From Hyphomicrobium sp. (lineage in GTDB: Bacteria; Pseudomonadota; Alphaproteobacteria; Rhizobiales; Hyphomicrobiaceae), in contig PERL01000003.1 in the NCBI GenBank assembly GCA_002928735.1, forward strand, positions 248,001-312,000: 64,000 nt of DNA. The letters are read 5' to 3'. Numbering within the stretch: position 1 is the stretch's first letter; the number at the start of each line of letters is the position of its first letter. The notes beneath the pieces are model-generated. The model was not told the DNA's origin, made no database searches, and saw nothing but the letters and a program-made list of their open reading frames with translations. Below, piece after piece: positions 39,373-49,238 of the stretch. Both the position numbers and the translations under genes were made by a program.

Positions 39373-40896
39373 ATGTTTGTCGAATTCGATGTGGCGTCCT
39401 TCGGGCGCCGATTGGCCGCGCGCGCCATCGCGCTCAATGTGATGGTCTCGACTGTGGCCATTGGAGCGGGCGCGCTTTTTACGGCGGCGTCAGCAGAGGC
39501 CAAGGGGCCCGGCCGGACCTATTGCTTTTACAAGACCTGCCACCGGGTGAAAACGATTGCCGAAACGCAGGCCCTCGTCGGCCGCGATATGACGGTGATC
39601 GCGTCGCACTACGACAGCTGCAAGAAGGATCGCTTCAACCCGTGCGGGCTGACCTCGTCGGGCGAGCCGTTTTTTCCAGAGCGCGCCGATAATGCGGCGA
39701 GCCCGGTGTTGCCGGATGGGACGGTCGTTATGGTCTGGTCGAAGGCGACCAAGCAGGCGGTCGTGCTGCGCATCAACAACGCGGGTCCCTACTGGGGCAA
39801 TCGCAAGCTCGATCTGTCGCGCGCGGCAGCGCGCAAGCTCGGAATCGGTGGCGTTGGAGAAGTGACGCTTCGCGTTCTCAAAGCGCCGACGCCAACTGAA
39901 GCGCGCTATTCCAAGAACCGGCGGTATGAGCCTGTTCCCGGTCCGATCGGACAGTTTGCCAGCCTCGACGAGGCGCAGGGCGCGATGTCTGTGATGGTGG
40001 CAGAGGGCAAATCGCCCGCGCTTGCCGTGGCCGATCTTGCGCTGACGGCCAAGCGGGATGGGACGGCTGATCTTGCGATGGCCTATCAGACGCCTGTGGT
40101 GCCTGGTTTCTCGATCCCGAAGGGCGCATTGGCGGCGGCTTTGATCGCGCAATCGACATTGGAGCGGCGTGAGGTTTCAGCTGCGACCCCGCCGACTGTG
40201 ACTGTGACGGCGCTGGATGATGTTATGCCGACGGTCCGGACCGTGACGCCGAAATTGACGGCAGCGCGCGTGGTTGTGCCGAAGCGGATGCGCGTCAAGG
40301 CGATCGACGTGAAGCCGGCCGTAACCGATCCCTTCACGGCGATTGCGACGGCCATTACGGACATCGTCGATCCGCCGAAGGCGCAGAAGCCTGTGAGGTC
40401 CGCCAAGGTGGTGAAGTCTAAGCGCCCGGCGTCAAGCCTTGCGACGGCTGCGCGCAAGTCTGTGGTGGTGGCACGTTCCAAGCCGCTGCGGGCGGCGCGG
40501 GTGACCGTGGCGCGCGCTCCGGCGTCGGATCAATTCCGCGCCGGGCACACGACCTATGCCGAGGACCGGTATCGCAAGCCGGTGATAATGGCTGCGGTCG
40601 TGAAGGGCAAAAAGAAGAAGATCGCGAAGAGCCAATCCAAGGCGGCGACGTCGGCCGTGGCTGCGGGCGCGCCGTCCAAGGCGAGCAAGCAGGCTGCCGG
40701 GATGGCCAGAAACAAGACGTCGGCGGTGACGCGCAAGGCGGGCGGCTGGCAGTCGTCGGCGGTGTTCGAATTGCCGGCGGTGCGTCCGGCACTGACGGGT
40801 TCGCCGCCGCGAATCCCGGCCGGTGATCTCAAGGATGACACGGAGAAGCCGCAGCGCGGTCCGCTGCGCCGGGTGCAGCCGTCAGCGCTGGTCTAA
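39373..40896 (+). CDS. RlpA-like double-psi beta-barrel protein with basic Ala/Lys-rich tail
   Basis: The 507-residue protein has an N-terminal hydrophobic signal-like region (IALNVMVSTVAIGAGALFTAA). A DPBB domain follows (VIASHYDSCKKDRFNPCGLTSSG ... LPDGTVVMVWSKATKQAVVLRINNAGPYWGNRKLDLSRAAARKLG), the pattern of RlpA-family septal proteins that bind or cut denuded glycan. The last roughly 280 residues are low-complexity, rich in Ala, Lys, Val and Thr, without SPOR signatures. Two Cys pairs lie around the DPBB start. Its stop overlaps the neighbouring convergent gene by 15 bp. Enzyme activity is not assured. Confidence 0.78.
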   Translation: MFVEFDVASFGRRLAARAIALNVMVSTVAIGAGALFTAASAEAKGPGRTYCFYKTCHRVKTIAETQALVGRDMTVIASHYDSCKKDRFNPCGLTSSGEPFFPERADNAASPVLPDGTVVMVWSKATKQAVVLRINNAGPYWGNRKLDLSRAAARKLGIGGVGEVTLRVLKAPTPTEARYSKNRRYEPVPGPIGQFASLDEAQGAMSVMVAEGKSPALAVADLALTAKRDGTADLAMAYQTPVVPGFSIPKGALAAALIAQSTLERREVSAATPPTVTVTALDDVMPTVRTVTPKLTAARVVVPKRMRVKAIDVKPAVTDPFTAIATAITDIVDPPKAQKPVRSAKVVKSKRPASSLATAARKSVVVARSKPLRAARVTVARAPASDQFRAGHTTYAEDRYRKPVIMAAVVKGKKKKIAKSQSKAATSAVAAGAPSKASKQAAGMARNKTSAVTRKAGGWQSSAVFELPAVRPALTGSPPRIPAGDLKDDTEKPQRGPLRRVQPSALV

Positions 40897-41655
40897 GGCG
40901 ACAAGATTGCGGACTTCGAGGAGGGCGTCGCGGAGGCTGTCTGCGTCGCTTGACATGGCGCCGTCTTCTTCGGTGCAGTCGTCCGACGCCTCTTGAGCTG
41001 CGGCGGACGGTTCATCGAGTTCGATGCCGCCGGTGCTGGACGGGTCCAACTGGACCGCGTCGGGATCGATTTCGCCCGGCAGGAGATCCGGCTCGGTGGC
41101 GACATCGCTGAAGAGATCGAAGTGGGTCTCGAGCGTGTCCAGATACATGGCCACGAGGTCGAGCAGCGTGCCGAGGCGGATGCGCCCGGCGACCAGGAAG
41201 TTATCTCGGAACTTGAGCGTCTGGCCGTCGGCCGGGCCCGGCGCTTCTTCGGTGAGCAGACCGCGCGTGCGCAGGAAGGCGACGGCACCGCCGCCATTTT
41301 CAAAGTCGATGGATGCGGGGTCGCCGAAGTCGCTGACGGCTTCAATCAGGATGGCGGTGCCGGCATTGTAAAGCCGGGCGACGGTGGCGAAGCGGGGATC
41401 GCGCTTGGCGATCTCTTCGGAGCGTTCGCGGGATTTCAGGACGCGGGCGACGAGCACCTGTTCCAGCGTGCGCACGTTCTCGAGCACGGTGCGCTGTGCG
41501 GCGCGCTTGCTGGCGATTGCCGCGCCGTCGCGATCGGCACCGGTGCCCCAGTTCAGCGTGGCCTTCATAATGTCTTCGCCGGCTGCGAGCGCCGCGTCGA
41601 GATTATCAGCCAGCAGATAGACGTTGGGCGGGATGTAGGGCATCAGCACTGTCAT
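40882..41655 (-). CDS. Conserved-looking hypothetical protein, acidic C-terminus
   Basis: The 257-residue soluble protein has an opening of helices (NVYLLADNLDAALAAGEDIMKATLNW, VLENVRTLEQVLVARVLKSR) and a central segment FENGGGAVAFLRTRGLLTEEAPG, then an acidic tail. No family recognised. ATG 41655 or, 4 codons in, 41643 could be the start. Convergent with the RlpA-like gene with a 15-bp overlap. It looks like a Rhizobiales-type uncharacterised protein. Confidence 0.6.
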   Translation of the reverse strand: MTVLMPYIPPNVYLLADNLDAALAAGEDIMKATLNWGTGADRDGAAIASKRAAQRTVLENVRTLEQVLVARVLKSRERSEEIAKRDPRFATVARLYNAGTAILIEAVSDFGDPASIDFENGGGAVAFLRTRGLLTEEAPGPADGQTLKFRDNFLVAGRIRLGTLLDLVAMYLDTLETHFDLFSDVATEPDLLPGEIDPDAVQLDPSSTGGIELDEPSAAAQEASDDCTEEDGAMSSDADSLRDALLEVRNLVALDQR

Positions 41656-41837
41656 TCGGTTGCACCTGGCCGGGGCTATCCGCAGCGATTGGCGGGGGAC
41701 CTGCCTTCGGGAAATTCACGCCGTACTTTGCCTGATTCTTCAGGCGGACGGTGGTGCGCAATGGCATCGGTCCGATCCGCGGGGACACCGTGTGGATCGT
41801 CTGGGGACAGAGTGAGGATAAGCCCGTGGGCTGCTGC

Positions 41838-44579
41838 TTACGCGGCGCCGGCTTTGGCCCTCTTCGCAGCCGGCTTTTTGGCTGGTGCCTTTTTGGCGGC
41901 TGGCTTTTTGGCTTTCGGCGCGCTGTCGCTGCTTGCGGTCTTGGCGGCAGGCTTCTTCGGTGCCGCCTTAGCGGCGGCTTTGCGGGCCGGCTTCTTGCCG
42001 CCGCCCTTGGCAATGCGCTCTTCGAGCAGGCGCACGGCGTCTTCGACGGTGAGGTTGGCCGGTTCGGTGCCCTTCGGTACCGTGGCGTTGACCTTGTTGT
42101 GGCTGATGTAGGGGCCGTACTTGCCGTCGAGGACTTCGATCTTGCCGCCTTCGGTTGGATGTTCGCCGAGGTCCTTCAGTACGGTTTTGGCCGTGGCTCG
42201 GCCGAAGCGGCCACCGCCCTTGCCGGCCTTTTTGTCGGCGATCAACGTGACGGCGCGGTTCACGCCGATGGTGAAGACATCCTCAATGGACGCGACGTTG
42301 GCATAGGTTTTGGTCGCGCCATCCTCGTGCAGAATGAAGGGGCCGAAACGGCCAAGGCCGGCGATGATGGTGCCGCCTTCGGGATGGTCGCCGACGGTGC
42401 GCGGCAGGGAGAGAAGCTGGAGCGCCTTTTCGAGATCGATCGTGGCGGCATCGATGCCCTTGGGGATCGACGAGCGCTTGGGCTTTTCGTCCTTGGAGCC
42501 TTCGCCGATCTGGAGATAGGTGCCAAAGCGGCCATTCTTGACGACGACGGGCAAACCGGATTCGGGATCGAAGCCCAGTTCGCGCTCTTCGGCGGCGCCA
42601 TTTTCGCCGCCGGTGGCGAGTTGGCGGGTGAAGTTGCAGTCGGGATAGTTCCCGCAGCCGATGAAGGCGCCGTTCTTGCCGGAAATCTTGAGCGAGAGGC
42701 GGCCGGTGCCGCACTTGGGGCAGGCGCGCGGATCGGAGCCGTCGCCCTTGTCTGGGAAGACGTGCGGGCCCAGCATGTCGTTGAGCGCATCGAGCACCTG
42801 GCCAACGCGCAGGTCCTTGATCTCATCGACGGAGCCGATGAAGTCGCGCCAGAATTCGCGCAGCATCTCTTTCCAGTCGAGCTTGTTGTCGGAGATGAGG
42901 TCGAGTTTTTCTTCCAGGCTCGCGGTGTAGTCGAACTCGACGTACTTCTTAAAGAAGCTTTCCAGGAACGCCGTGACGAGGCGGCCCTTGTCTTCGGGGA
43001 CGAGGCGCTTCTTGTCGATCTTGACGTAGCCGCGCTCGACGAGCGTTGCCATGGTGGACGCATAGGTGGAGGGGCGGCCGATGCCCAGTTCTTCCATGCG
43101 CTTGACCAGGGTGGCCTCAGAGAAGCGCGGCGGCGGCTGAGTGAAATGCTGCTCGGCTTCGATCTGTTTGTCGGTGACGCGGTCGCCCTCGGCCAGCGGC
43201 GGCAAGCGGCGGCTGTCCGCATCGTCTTCGGCGGGGTCATCCTTGCCTTTTTCGACGACGCGGACGCGGTCGTCGCGGCCTTCTTCATAGACCTTGAGGA
43301 AGCCGTCAAAGTTGATGACCGAGCCGGTGGCGCGGAGCATGTATTCCTTGCCGTCGCGGCCATCGATGGCGATGTCGGCGCTGGTCTGTTCAAGTTCGGC
43401 GGACGCCATCTGGGAGGCCATCGTGCGACGCCAGATCAGTTCGTAGAGAGCGGCCTGATCGCGGTCGAGATAGCGGGCGACGTCTTTCGGACGGCGGCCG
43501 GGATCGGTGGGGCGGATGGCTTCGTGCGCTTCCTGCGCGTTCTTGGCCTTGGATTTGTATTCGCGAATAAAAGGGGCAACGTAGTTGGGGGCGAATTCGC
43601 GGGCAATGACGCCGCGAATGGCGCTGATCGCTTCGGGGACGATCGTCACGCCGTCGGTTCGCATGTAGGTGATGAGACCGGTGGTCTCGCCGCCGATGTC
43701 GACACCTTCATAGAGGCGCTGGGCAACCTGCATCGTTTGCTTGGCGGAGAAGCCGAGCTTGCGCGAGGCGTCCATCTGGAGCGTCGACGTCATGAAGGGC
43801 GGCCAAGGGTTACGCTTGGCTGATTTCTTTTCAAGACGCGTGACCGCGAACTGGCCCTTCTCGATCGCGGCGACGATGGCCTTGGCGGACACCTCATCCT
43901 TGATGTCGAGTTTCTTGAGCGTGGTGCCATTGATGGCAGCGACGCGGGCGGGGAACGTTTCGCCCTTGGGCGTCGCAAGCGTGGCCTCGATGGTCCAATA
44001 TTCGTCGGTGCGGAAGGCTTCGATTTCGGCCTCGCGGTCGCAGACGAGGCGGAGCGCGACGGACTGAACGCGGCCGGCGGAGCGGGCGCCGGGCAGTTTA
44101 CGCCACAGAACTGGGGAGAGCGTGAAGCCGACCAGGTAGTCGAGTGCGCGGCGGGCAAGGTAGGCGGAGACGAGCGGTTCGTCGATTTGGCGGGGTTCTT
44201 TGAGGGCTGCAAGGATGGCGGGCTTGGTGACCGCGTTGAAGGCGACGCGCTCGATTTCCATGCCCTTTTTCAAGGCCTTTTTGGCGCCGAGCACTTCGAG
44301 GATATGCCAGGAAATTGCTTCGCCTTCGCGATCGGGGTCGGTCGCCAGGATCAGTTTGTCGGCGCCCTTCACGGCATCGGCGATCTCTTTCATCACCTTC
44401 TTGCCGCGCACGTCGCTGTCGTCCCACGTCATGGCGAAGTCGCTGTCGGGCAGCACCGCGTCATTCTTGGCGGCCAAGTCGCGGACATGGCCGTAGGAGG
44501 CGATGACTTTATAGTTCGCGCCCAGGTACTTCTTGATGGTTTTAGCCTTGGCGGCGGACTCGACGATCAGGACGTTCAT
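41838..44579 (-). CDS. topA: DNA topoisomerase I
   Basis: The 913-residue type IA topoisomerase relaxes negative supercoils. The Toprim domain begins at the N-terminus (NVLIVESAAKAKTIKKYLG) with DPDREGE (81-87), and the catalytic tyrosine is Y305 in GLITYMRTDG. A C4 zinc ribbon follows (CPKCGTGRL ... FIGCGNYPDCNFTR), then several repeated domains with FGPYI/FGRFG-type units. The final 60 residues are Ala/Lys/Pro repeats (KKPARKAAAKAAPKKPAAK), a DNA-binding tail common in this group. ATG at 44579 starts the Toprim strand. It follows gph on the same strand after 184 bp. Confidence 0.97.
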   Translation of the reverse strand: MNVLIVESAAKAKTIKKYLGANYKVIASYGHVRDLAAKNDAVLPDSDFAMTWDDSDVRGKKVMKEIADAVKGADKLILATDPDREGEAISWHILEVLGAKKALKKGMEIERVAFNAVTKPAILAALKEPRQIDEPLVSAYLARRALDYLVGFTLSPVLWRKLPGARSAGRVQSVALRLVCDREAEIEAFRTDEYWTIEATLATPKGETFPARVAAINGTTLKKLDIKDEVSAKAIVAAIEKGQFAVTRLEKKSAKRNPWPPFMTSTLQMDASRKLGFSAKQTMQVAQRLYEGVDIGGETTGLITYMRTDGVTIVPEAISAIRGVIAREFAPNYVAPFIREYKSKAKNAQEAHEAIRPTDPGRRPKDVARYLDRDQAALYELIWRRTMASQMASAELEQTSADIAIDGRDGKEYMLRATGSVINFDGFLKVYEEGRDDRVRVVEKGKDDPAEDDADSRRLPPLAEGDRVTDKQIEAEQHFTQPPPRFSEATLVKRMEELGIGRPSTYASTMATLVERGYVKIDKKRLVPEDKGRLVTAFLESFFKKYVEFDYTASLEEKLDLISDNKLDWKEMLREFWRDFIGSVDEIKDLRVGQVLDALNDMLGPHVFPDKGDGSDPRACPKCGTGRLSLKISGKNGAFIGCGNYPDCNFTRQLATGGENGAAEERELGFDPESGLPVVVKNGRFGTYLQIGEGSKDEKPKRSSIPKGIDAATIDLEKALQLLSLPRTVGDHPEGGTIIAGLGRFGPFILHEDGATKTYANVASIEDVFTIGVNRAVTLIADKKAGKGGGRFGRATAKTVLKDLGEHPTEGGKIEVLDGKYGPYISHNKVNATVPKGTEPANLTVEDAVRLLEERIAKGGGKKPARKAAAKAAPKKPAAKTASSDSAPKAKKPAAKKAPAKKPAAKRAKAGAA

Positions 44580-44763
44580 GCCGTGCTTTCTATGAAACGC
44601 GGTGCGGCGCAAAATGGAGTGTGCAACAATTTAGAGTTGTAATTGCGCAGGGCTCCGGGGCGCGGAACATGGGCAATCATGGTCCCGCTGTCAAACAGGG
44701 GCCCTGACGCATGGGGTGTCGGAGGGGCTTGAAGCGGGTTAGGTCTGCAACCCTAAATGGCCG

Positions 44764-45456
44764 CTACGTCGCGGGATTTCGTTCGCGGGCGGCGCGAAGG
44801 TCGCGGATGGCCGGAAGGAGCGCATTATAGTGGTCGATGACGCGGTCGGGGCCCAATTCGGCGACTGGGATCTCCGTGTAGCCGAAGCTCACGGCTACGA
44901 CTGGAACGTGTGCGGCCTTGGCGGTGCGGATGTCGACATCGCTGTCGCCGATCATGATCGCGCGGGCGGGATCGCCGCCGGCCAAGCGGATGGCGCCGAG
45001 CAGATGATCAGGATGCGGTTTGCAGACGGGGAAGGTGTCCCGGCCGGCAAGACCGTGGAAGTGGCGGTCGAGGTCGAGCGCGCTGAGGAGGGCGCGCGAC
45101 AGGCTCGCGCGCTTGTTGGTGCACACAGCGAGGCGGGCGCCGCTGTCTTGCAGTGTTGAGATCGCTTCGATTGCGCCGGGGAAAGGGCGGCTTTCACGGG
45201 CGATGTTGGCTTCGTAATAGCCGAGGAACAGATCGAGCAGGCGGTCGACTTCGGTGTCGGGGCGCGGCGTTTCGGCGTGGACGAGAGCCTCGACGATCAT
45301 GCGGCGGGCGCCGAAGGAGATCCACGGACGCAACAAGTGAGCGGAGACGGCGGGAAGGCCCAGATCGGCGAGTGCGTGGTTGGTCGCACCGACGAGATCG
45401 GGGGCTGTATCAACGAGGGTTCCGTCGAGATCGAAGACGACAGTCAGGTCCTGCAT
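44764..45456 (-). CDS. gph: Phosphoglycolate phosphatase (HAD superfamily)
   Basis: The 230-residue HAD-IA phosphatase has D9 and D11 in [16 protein letters not shown], the Thr/Ser motif [11 protein letters not shown] in [12 protein letters not shown] and the GDSDVDI motif IV. This matches Gph, which removes phosphoglycolate arising from oxygenase activity or DNA repair. Divergent from rpiA. Specificity within the family is not certain, but length and motifs fit Gph. Confidence 0.9.
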   Translation of the reverse strand: MQDLTVVFDLDGTLVDTAPDLVGATNHALADLGLPAVSAHLLRPWISFGARRMIVEALVHAETPRPDTEVDRLLDLFLGYYEANIARESRPFPGAIEAISTLQDSGARLAVCTNKRASLSRALLSALDLDRHFHGLAGRDTFPVCKPHPDHLLGAIRLAGGDPARAIMIGDSDVDIRTAKAAHVPVVAVSFGYTEIPVAELGPDRVIDHYNALLPAIRDLRAARERNPAT

Positions 45457-45624
45457 GGGGCGCTCATAGCATGGGAATTGAGTATGAGACTTGGTGCAAG
45501 TTCCTCAAAAAGACCAGCTTTCTTTCAAGGGCCGAACGGTGGGGGTGAGCCGTTTTTTGGGCGCACGGGCGGTGGAGGCGTGCTAGGGAAAACGCTGAAT
45601 GATGCCGCCGAGGATGAAGGCCCG

Positions 45625-46347
45625 ATGACCCCAGACATGATGAAGATTTCCGCCGCCGTTCGTGCGCTGGCTTTTGTGGAGCCCGGCATGCGGCTGGGGC
45701 TCGGCACCGGGTCGACGGCGGCGCGGTTTGTGGATCTGCTTGGCCAGGAAGTGAAGAAGGGCCTCGATGTCGTGTGCGTGCCGACATCGGAGGCGACGCG
45801 GCGGCAGGCTGCAGCCTTGGGAATCGCGCTGACGACGCTCGACGATGTTCCGTTTCTCGATCTCACGATCGACGGGGCAGATGAGATCGATAAGGAGCTT
45901 CGTCTGATCAAGGGCGGCGGCGGGGCGCTGTTGCGCGAGAAGATCGTGGCGACGGCGTCGGACCGGATGCTGGTGATTGCGGATGAGAGCAAGATGGTGG
46001 AGACGCTGGGAGCGTTTCCGCTGCCGGTCGAGGTCGTCGCCTTTGGGCTCAACGCGACGCGAAATATGATCGAGATGCTGGCGGCCGATGCGGGATGTCA
46101 GGGCGATATCAAGTTGCGCGTATCGGCAGACGGGAAGCCGTTTCTCACCGATAGCGGCAACATGATTTTTGATTGCCACTTCGGGCGCATCGAGGATCCC
46201 GAGAGCCTAGATGAAGCGTTGAAATTCATTCCGGGCGTCGTCGAGAACGGTTTGTTTCTCGGCATTGCGGACGCGGCCGTGATCGGCGGGCGCGAGGGCA
46301 TCAGCGTTCTGTCGGCGACCTACGGCGAAGAAGCCGAAGCCAGCTAA
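45625..46347 (+). CDS. rpiA: Ribose-5-phosphate isomerase A
   Basis: The 240-residue enzyme interconverts ribose 5-phosphate and ribulose 5-phosphate. [62 protein letters not shown] and the Asp/Lys active-site region are the RpiA family marks. ATG 45625 has AAGG close upstream. A DUF2059 gene follows after 22 bp, suggesting an operon. Confidence 0.95.
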   Translation: MTPDMMKISAAVRALAFVEPGMRLGLGTGSTAARFVDLLGQEVKKGLDVVCVPTSEATRRQAAALGIALTTLDDVPFLDLTIDGADEIDKELRLIKGGGGALLREKIVATASDRMLVIADESKMVETLGAFPLPVEVVAFGLNATRNMIEMLAADAGCQGDIKLRVSADGKPFLTDSGNMIFDCHFGRIEDPESLDEALKFIPGVVENGLFLGIADAAVIGGREGISVLSATYGEEAEAS

Positions 46348-46369
46348 TCCATTCAACGGAGGTTTCGAC

Positions 46370-46888
46370 ATGCGGACGGCGCGGGCCCGTGGGGCTGTGT
46401 TTATTCTGGCGCCGGTGGCGCTCATCGCCGCGTTTTCGGCCGGTTATGTTTCGGCGGAGGCGCAAAAGCCCGCGGAGACGGGGCTGGTGGCGGCGCGCGA
46501 ACTCATCGTGGTGACGGGGGCATCGAAGAATTTCGAGACCGTCGTTCCGATGATGGTGAAGCAGTTGGAACCGCTTTTGCTGCAAATGGCGCCGGGTAAG
46601 GACAAAGAGATCAAGGAGATCATGGCGCTCATGGTCGAGCGGTTCTCGCAGCGCAAGTCGGAAATGATGGAAATGATCGCCGGCATTTATGCGTCGAAGC
46701 TGACGGAGCCGGACATGAAGGACCTGACCGAATTTTTCTCCAAGGGGGCAGGCGCAGCATTCATTGCCAAGCAGCCGGAGATCCTGACCGAAAGCATGAC
46801 GGCCGGCCAACAGTGGGGTCAGAAGATCGGGATGGAGATTGAGCAGCAGATCCGCGAAGAATTCAAAAAGCGCGGGATCAAGATTTGA
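46370..46888 (+). CDS. DUF2059 domain exported protein
   Basis: The 172-residue protein has a signal-like N-terminus (FILAPVALIAAFSAGYVSAEA). The helical body includes KDKEIKEIMALMVERFSQRKSEMMEMIAGIYASKLTEPDMKDLTEFFSKGAG, the DUF2059 domain. The function is not known, though members are periplasmic. GGAGG lies 7 nt before the ATG. Probably co-transcribed with rpiA. Confidence 0.83.
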   Translation: MRTARARGAVFILAPVALIAAFSAGYVSAEAQKPAETGLVAARELIVVTGASKNFETVVPMMVKQLEPLLLQMAPGKDKEIKEIMALMVERFSQRKSEMMEMIAGIYASKLTEPDMKDLTEFFSKGAGAAFIAKQPEILTESMTAGQQWGQKIGMEIEQQIREEFKKRGIKI

Positions 46889-46940
46889 TCTCATCTGTTT
46901 TCAGCAGCCTGTTCGAGCACGCGGCTGCCCCTCACCCCAA

Positions 46941-46966
46941 CCCTCTCCCCGCGCGCAGGGAGAGGG
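46941..46966. repeat. REP-like intergenic palindrome (copy 2)
   Basis: CCCTCTCCC (46941-46949) and GGGAGAGGG (46958-46966) are perfect arms around CGCGCGCA, between the DUF2059 and gor genes. Similar C-run/G-run palindromes with the same flavour occur at 17304 and 60892. No T-run is present. Probably a dispersed palindromic element. Confidence 0.5.
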
Positions 46967-46995
46967 GGTTGCTGCGGATTTGAAGACGCTCATTC

Positions 46996-48351
46996 ATGAC
47001 CCATTTTGACTTTGATCTTTTCGTTATCGGTGGTGGCTCGGGGGGTGTGCGTGCCGCGCGGATCGCGGCGGGGCATGGCGCGCGTGTGGCCATTGCGGAA
47101 GAGAGCCGGTTCGGGGGCACGTGCGTCATTCGCGGGTGCGTGCCGAAGAAGTTGATGGTCTATGCCTCGCGCTATTCGGGCGACTTTGAAGATGCGCGTG
47201 GGTTTGGCTGGGAGACGGGGACACCGGTTTTCGACTGGGCGACGTTGATTGCGGCCAAAGATCGGGAAATTGCGCGGCTCGAAGGCTTTTATCGCAAGGG
47301 CCAGGAGAGTGCTGGAGTCGCAATTTTCGACGAGCGGGTGACGGTGGCGGGGCCGCAGGCGGTGCAGCTTGTGAGCGGGCGCACGCTGACGGCGAAGACG
47401 ATTTTGATTGCGACGGGCGGGCTGCCGAATGTCGATCGGACGTTGCCGGGCGTGGAACATGTCATCACCTCGAACGAGGTGTTCGATCTGAAAGAGCAGC
47501 CGCGCCGGATCGTGGTGGCGGGCGGCGGCTATATCGCGGTCGAGTTTGCTTCTATTTTTGCAGGCCTCGGGTCGGAAGTGACGCTGATCTATCGAGGTGA
47601 GAAGGTTCTGCGCGGGTTCGATATGGGCTTGCGCGAGGGCTTGATGGATGCTCTGGCGGCGCGCGGCGTGCGGCTCGTGATGGGCGATGTGTTTGCGCGT
47701 ATCGAGAAACGCGCGGCGTCGCTGGTCGGCACGACCAAGTGCGGTGAGGTGCTGATGGCGGACCAGATCCTGTTTGCCATCGGGCGGTCGCCGCATACGC
47801 GCGGGCTGGGGCTGGAGGCTGCCGGTGTGCAGTTGGATGCCGTGGGCGCGGTCGTGGTCGATGCGCAGTCGCGCTCGAGTGTGCCGTCGATCTTCGCGGT
47901 GGGGGATGTGACCAACCGGGTGAATTTGACGCCGGTCGCGATCCGCGAGGGGCATGCGTTTGCCGATACGCAATTCGGGGCTAAGCCGTGGTCGACGAAC
48001 TATCTGAATATTCCCACGGCGGTGTTCACGACGCCGGAAATCGGGACGGTGGGTTTGTCGGAGGAGGGAGCGCGGGCTTCGACGGAGCGCGTCGAGGTTT
48101 ATGAAACGCGGTTCCGGCCGATGCGCAATGTGCTGGCGGGTCGTGCCGAGCGGACGCTGATGAAGATCGTCGTGGATGCCGGCAACGACCGCGTGCTGGG
48201 CGTGCATGTGCTGGGTCCGGATGCGGCGGAAATGGTGCAGATGGCGGCCATCGCGCTCAACCTTAACGCCACCAAATCCGACTTCGACCGCACCATGGCC
48301 CTGCATCCAAGCGCGGCAGAAGAGCTTGTCACCTTGCGCACGAAGCGGTGA
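46996..48351 (+). CDS. gor: Glutathione-disulfide reductase
   Basis: The 451-residue FAD/NADPH enzyme keeps glutathione reduced. FAD binding is at GGGSGGVRAARIA, the redox-active disulfide is C43/C48 in GGTCVIRGCVPKK, the NAD(P) motif is VVAGGGYIAVEFASIFAGLG, and the C-terminal HPSAAEE holds the catalytic base His. YRGEKVLRGFD after the NADPH fold fits NADPH preference. The next gene, an SDR, starts 64 bp later. Confidence 0.95.
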   Translation: MTHFDFDLFVIGGGSGGVRAARIAAGHGARVAIAEESRFGGTCVIRGCVPKKLMVYASRYSGDFEDARGFGWETGTPVFDWATLIAAKDREIARLEGFYRKGQESAGVAIFDERVTVAGPQAVQLVSGRTLTAKTILIATGGLPNVDRTLPGVEHVITSNEVFDLKEQPRRIVVAGGGYIAVEFASIFAGLGSEVTLIYRGEKVLRGFDMGLREGLMDALAARGVRLVMGDVFARIEKRAASLVGTTKCGEVLMADQILFAIGRSPHTRGLGLEAAGVQLDAVGAVVVDAQSRSSVPSIFAVGDVTNRVNLTPVAIREGHAFADTQFGAKPWSTNYLNIPTAVFTTPEIGTVGLSEEGARASTERVEVYETRFRPMRNVLAGRAERTLMKIVVDAGNDRVLGVHVLGPDAAEMVQMAAIALNLNATKSDFDRTMALHPSAAEELVTLRTKR

Positions 48352-48414
48352 GGGGCTTCTAAGGGGCCAAACCACCGCGCCATAACGGCGCCTGAAACGG
48401 TGAAGAGGCAACTT

Positions 48415-49170
48415 ATGGGCCGGCTGCAGGACAAGATTGCGCTCGTGACGGGGTCGGGAAACGGGATTGGGCGGGCCACCGCTGAGCTGTTAGCTGCAGA
48501 GGGCGCGTTCGTTTACGTGACCGACCTCGACGGCGCGGCAGCGGAGAGCGTTGCGGCGGGAATCGTTGCACGCGGCGGCAAAGCTTCGGCTGCGGCGATG
48601 GATGTATCCAAGGGGCAGGACGTCTCGGCGGTGCTGCGGCGCGTGCAGTCCGACCATGGGCGTCTCGATGTGCTGGTCAACAATGCCGGGCTCAACGTGC
48701 GCGGCGATTTCCGGCACATGACGGACGCGGACTGGACGAAAATCCGGGAAGTGAATCTCGACGGCGTCGTGCGCATGGCGCGCGATGCGTTCGATCTCCT
48801 GCGCGCGTCGCCCTCGGCATCGCTCATCAACGTGGCGTCGATCATGGGGAGCCGGGGGTTGCGGCAGCTCACGGGGTATTCGGCTACAAAAGGTGCGGTG
48901 GTGGCGCTGACCAAGGGGCTCGCGTTCGAGTATGCGCCGTTCAAGATCCGCGTGAACACGCTGTCGCCGGGCTACATCGAGACGGCATTGACGGAGCGCA
49001 TTTTGCGCAACCCGGCGTTCGAGAAGTGGCTGGTTGAACGGACGCTGTTGAAGCGGCTCGGCACGGTTGAGGACATCGCCAAGGCGGCGCTGTTCCTGGC
49101 CTGCGACGATAGCGGCTACATGACGGGATCTGAGCTTGTGGTGGACGGGGGCATGACTGCGTCGCTGTGA
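48415..49170 (+). CDS. Short-chain dehydrogenase/reductase
   Basis: The 251-residue SDR has TGSGNGIG (12-19), NNAG, the catalytic S142, Y155 and K159 (GYSATKG), and a C-terminal GYMTGSELVVDGGM. TDLDGAAAE after strand 2 (Asp) favours NAD(H). Substrate unknown. ATG 48415 has AGAGG 7 nt upstream; a GTG 5 codons earlier is weaker. Confidence 0.85.
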   Translation: MGRLQDKIALVTGSGNGIGRATAELLAAEGAFVYVTDLDGAAAESVAAGIVARGGKASAAAMDVSKGQDVSAVLRRVQSDHGRLDVLVNNAGLNVRGDFRHMTDADWTKIREVNLDGVVRMARDAFDLLRASPSASLINVASIMGSRGLRQLTGYSATKGAVVALTKGLAFEYAPFKIRVNTLSPGYIETALTERILRNPAFEKWLVERTLLKRLGTVEDIAKAALFLACDDSGYMTGSELVVDGGMTASL

Positions 49171-49238
49171 GTGCTGCGCCGCAATATGGCCACACGGTTA
49201 TGATGCCAAGGCATTGATTTATTTGGAGGGCCTTTCGC

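Noticed and set aside
41751-43823. 690-codon open frame opposite topA
   Set aside because: Antisense shadow of a well-matched topoisomerase; protein is low-quality Ala/Gly/Phe-rich sequence without motifs.
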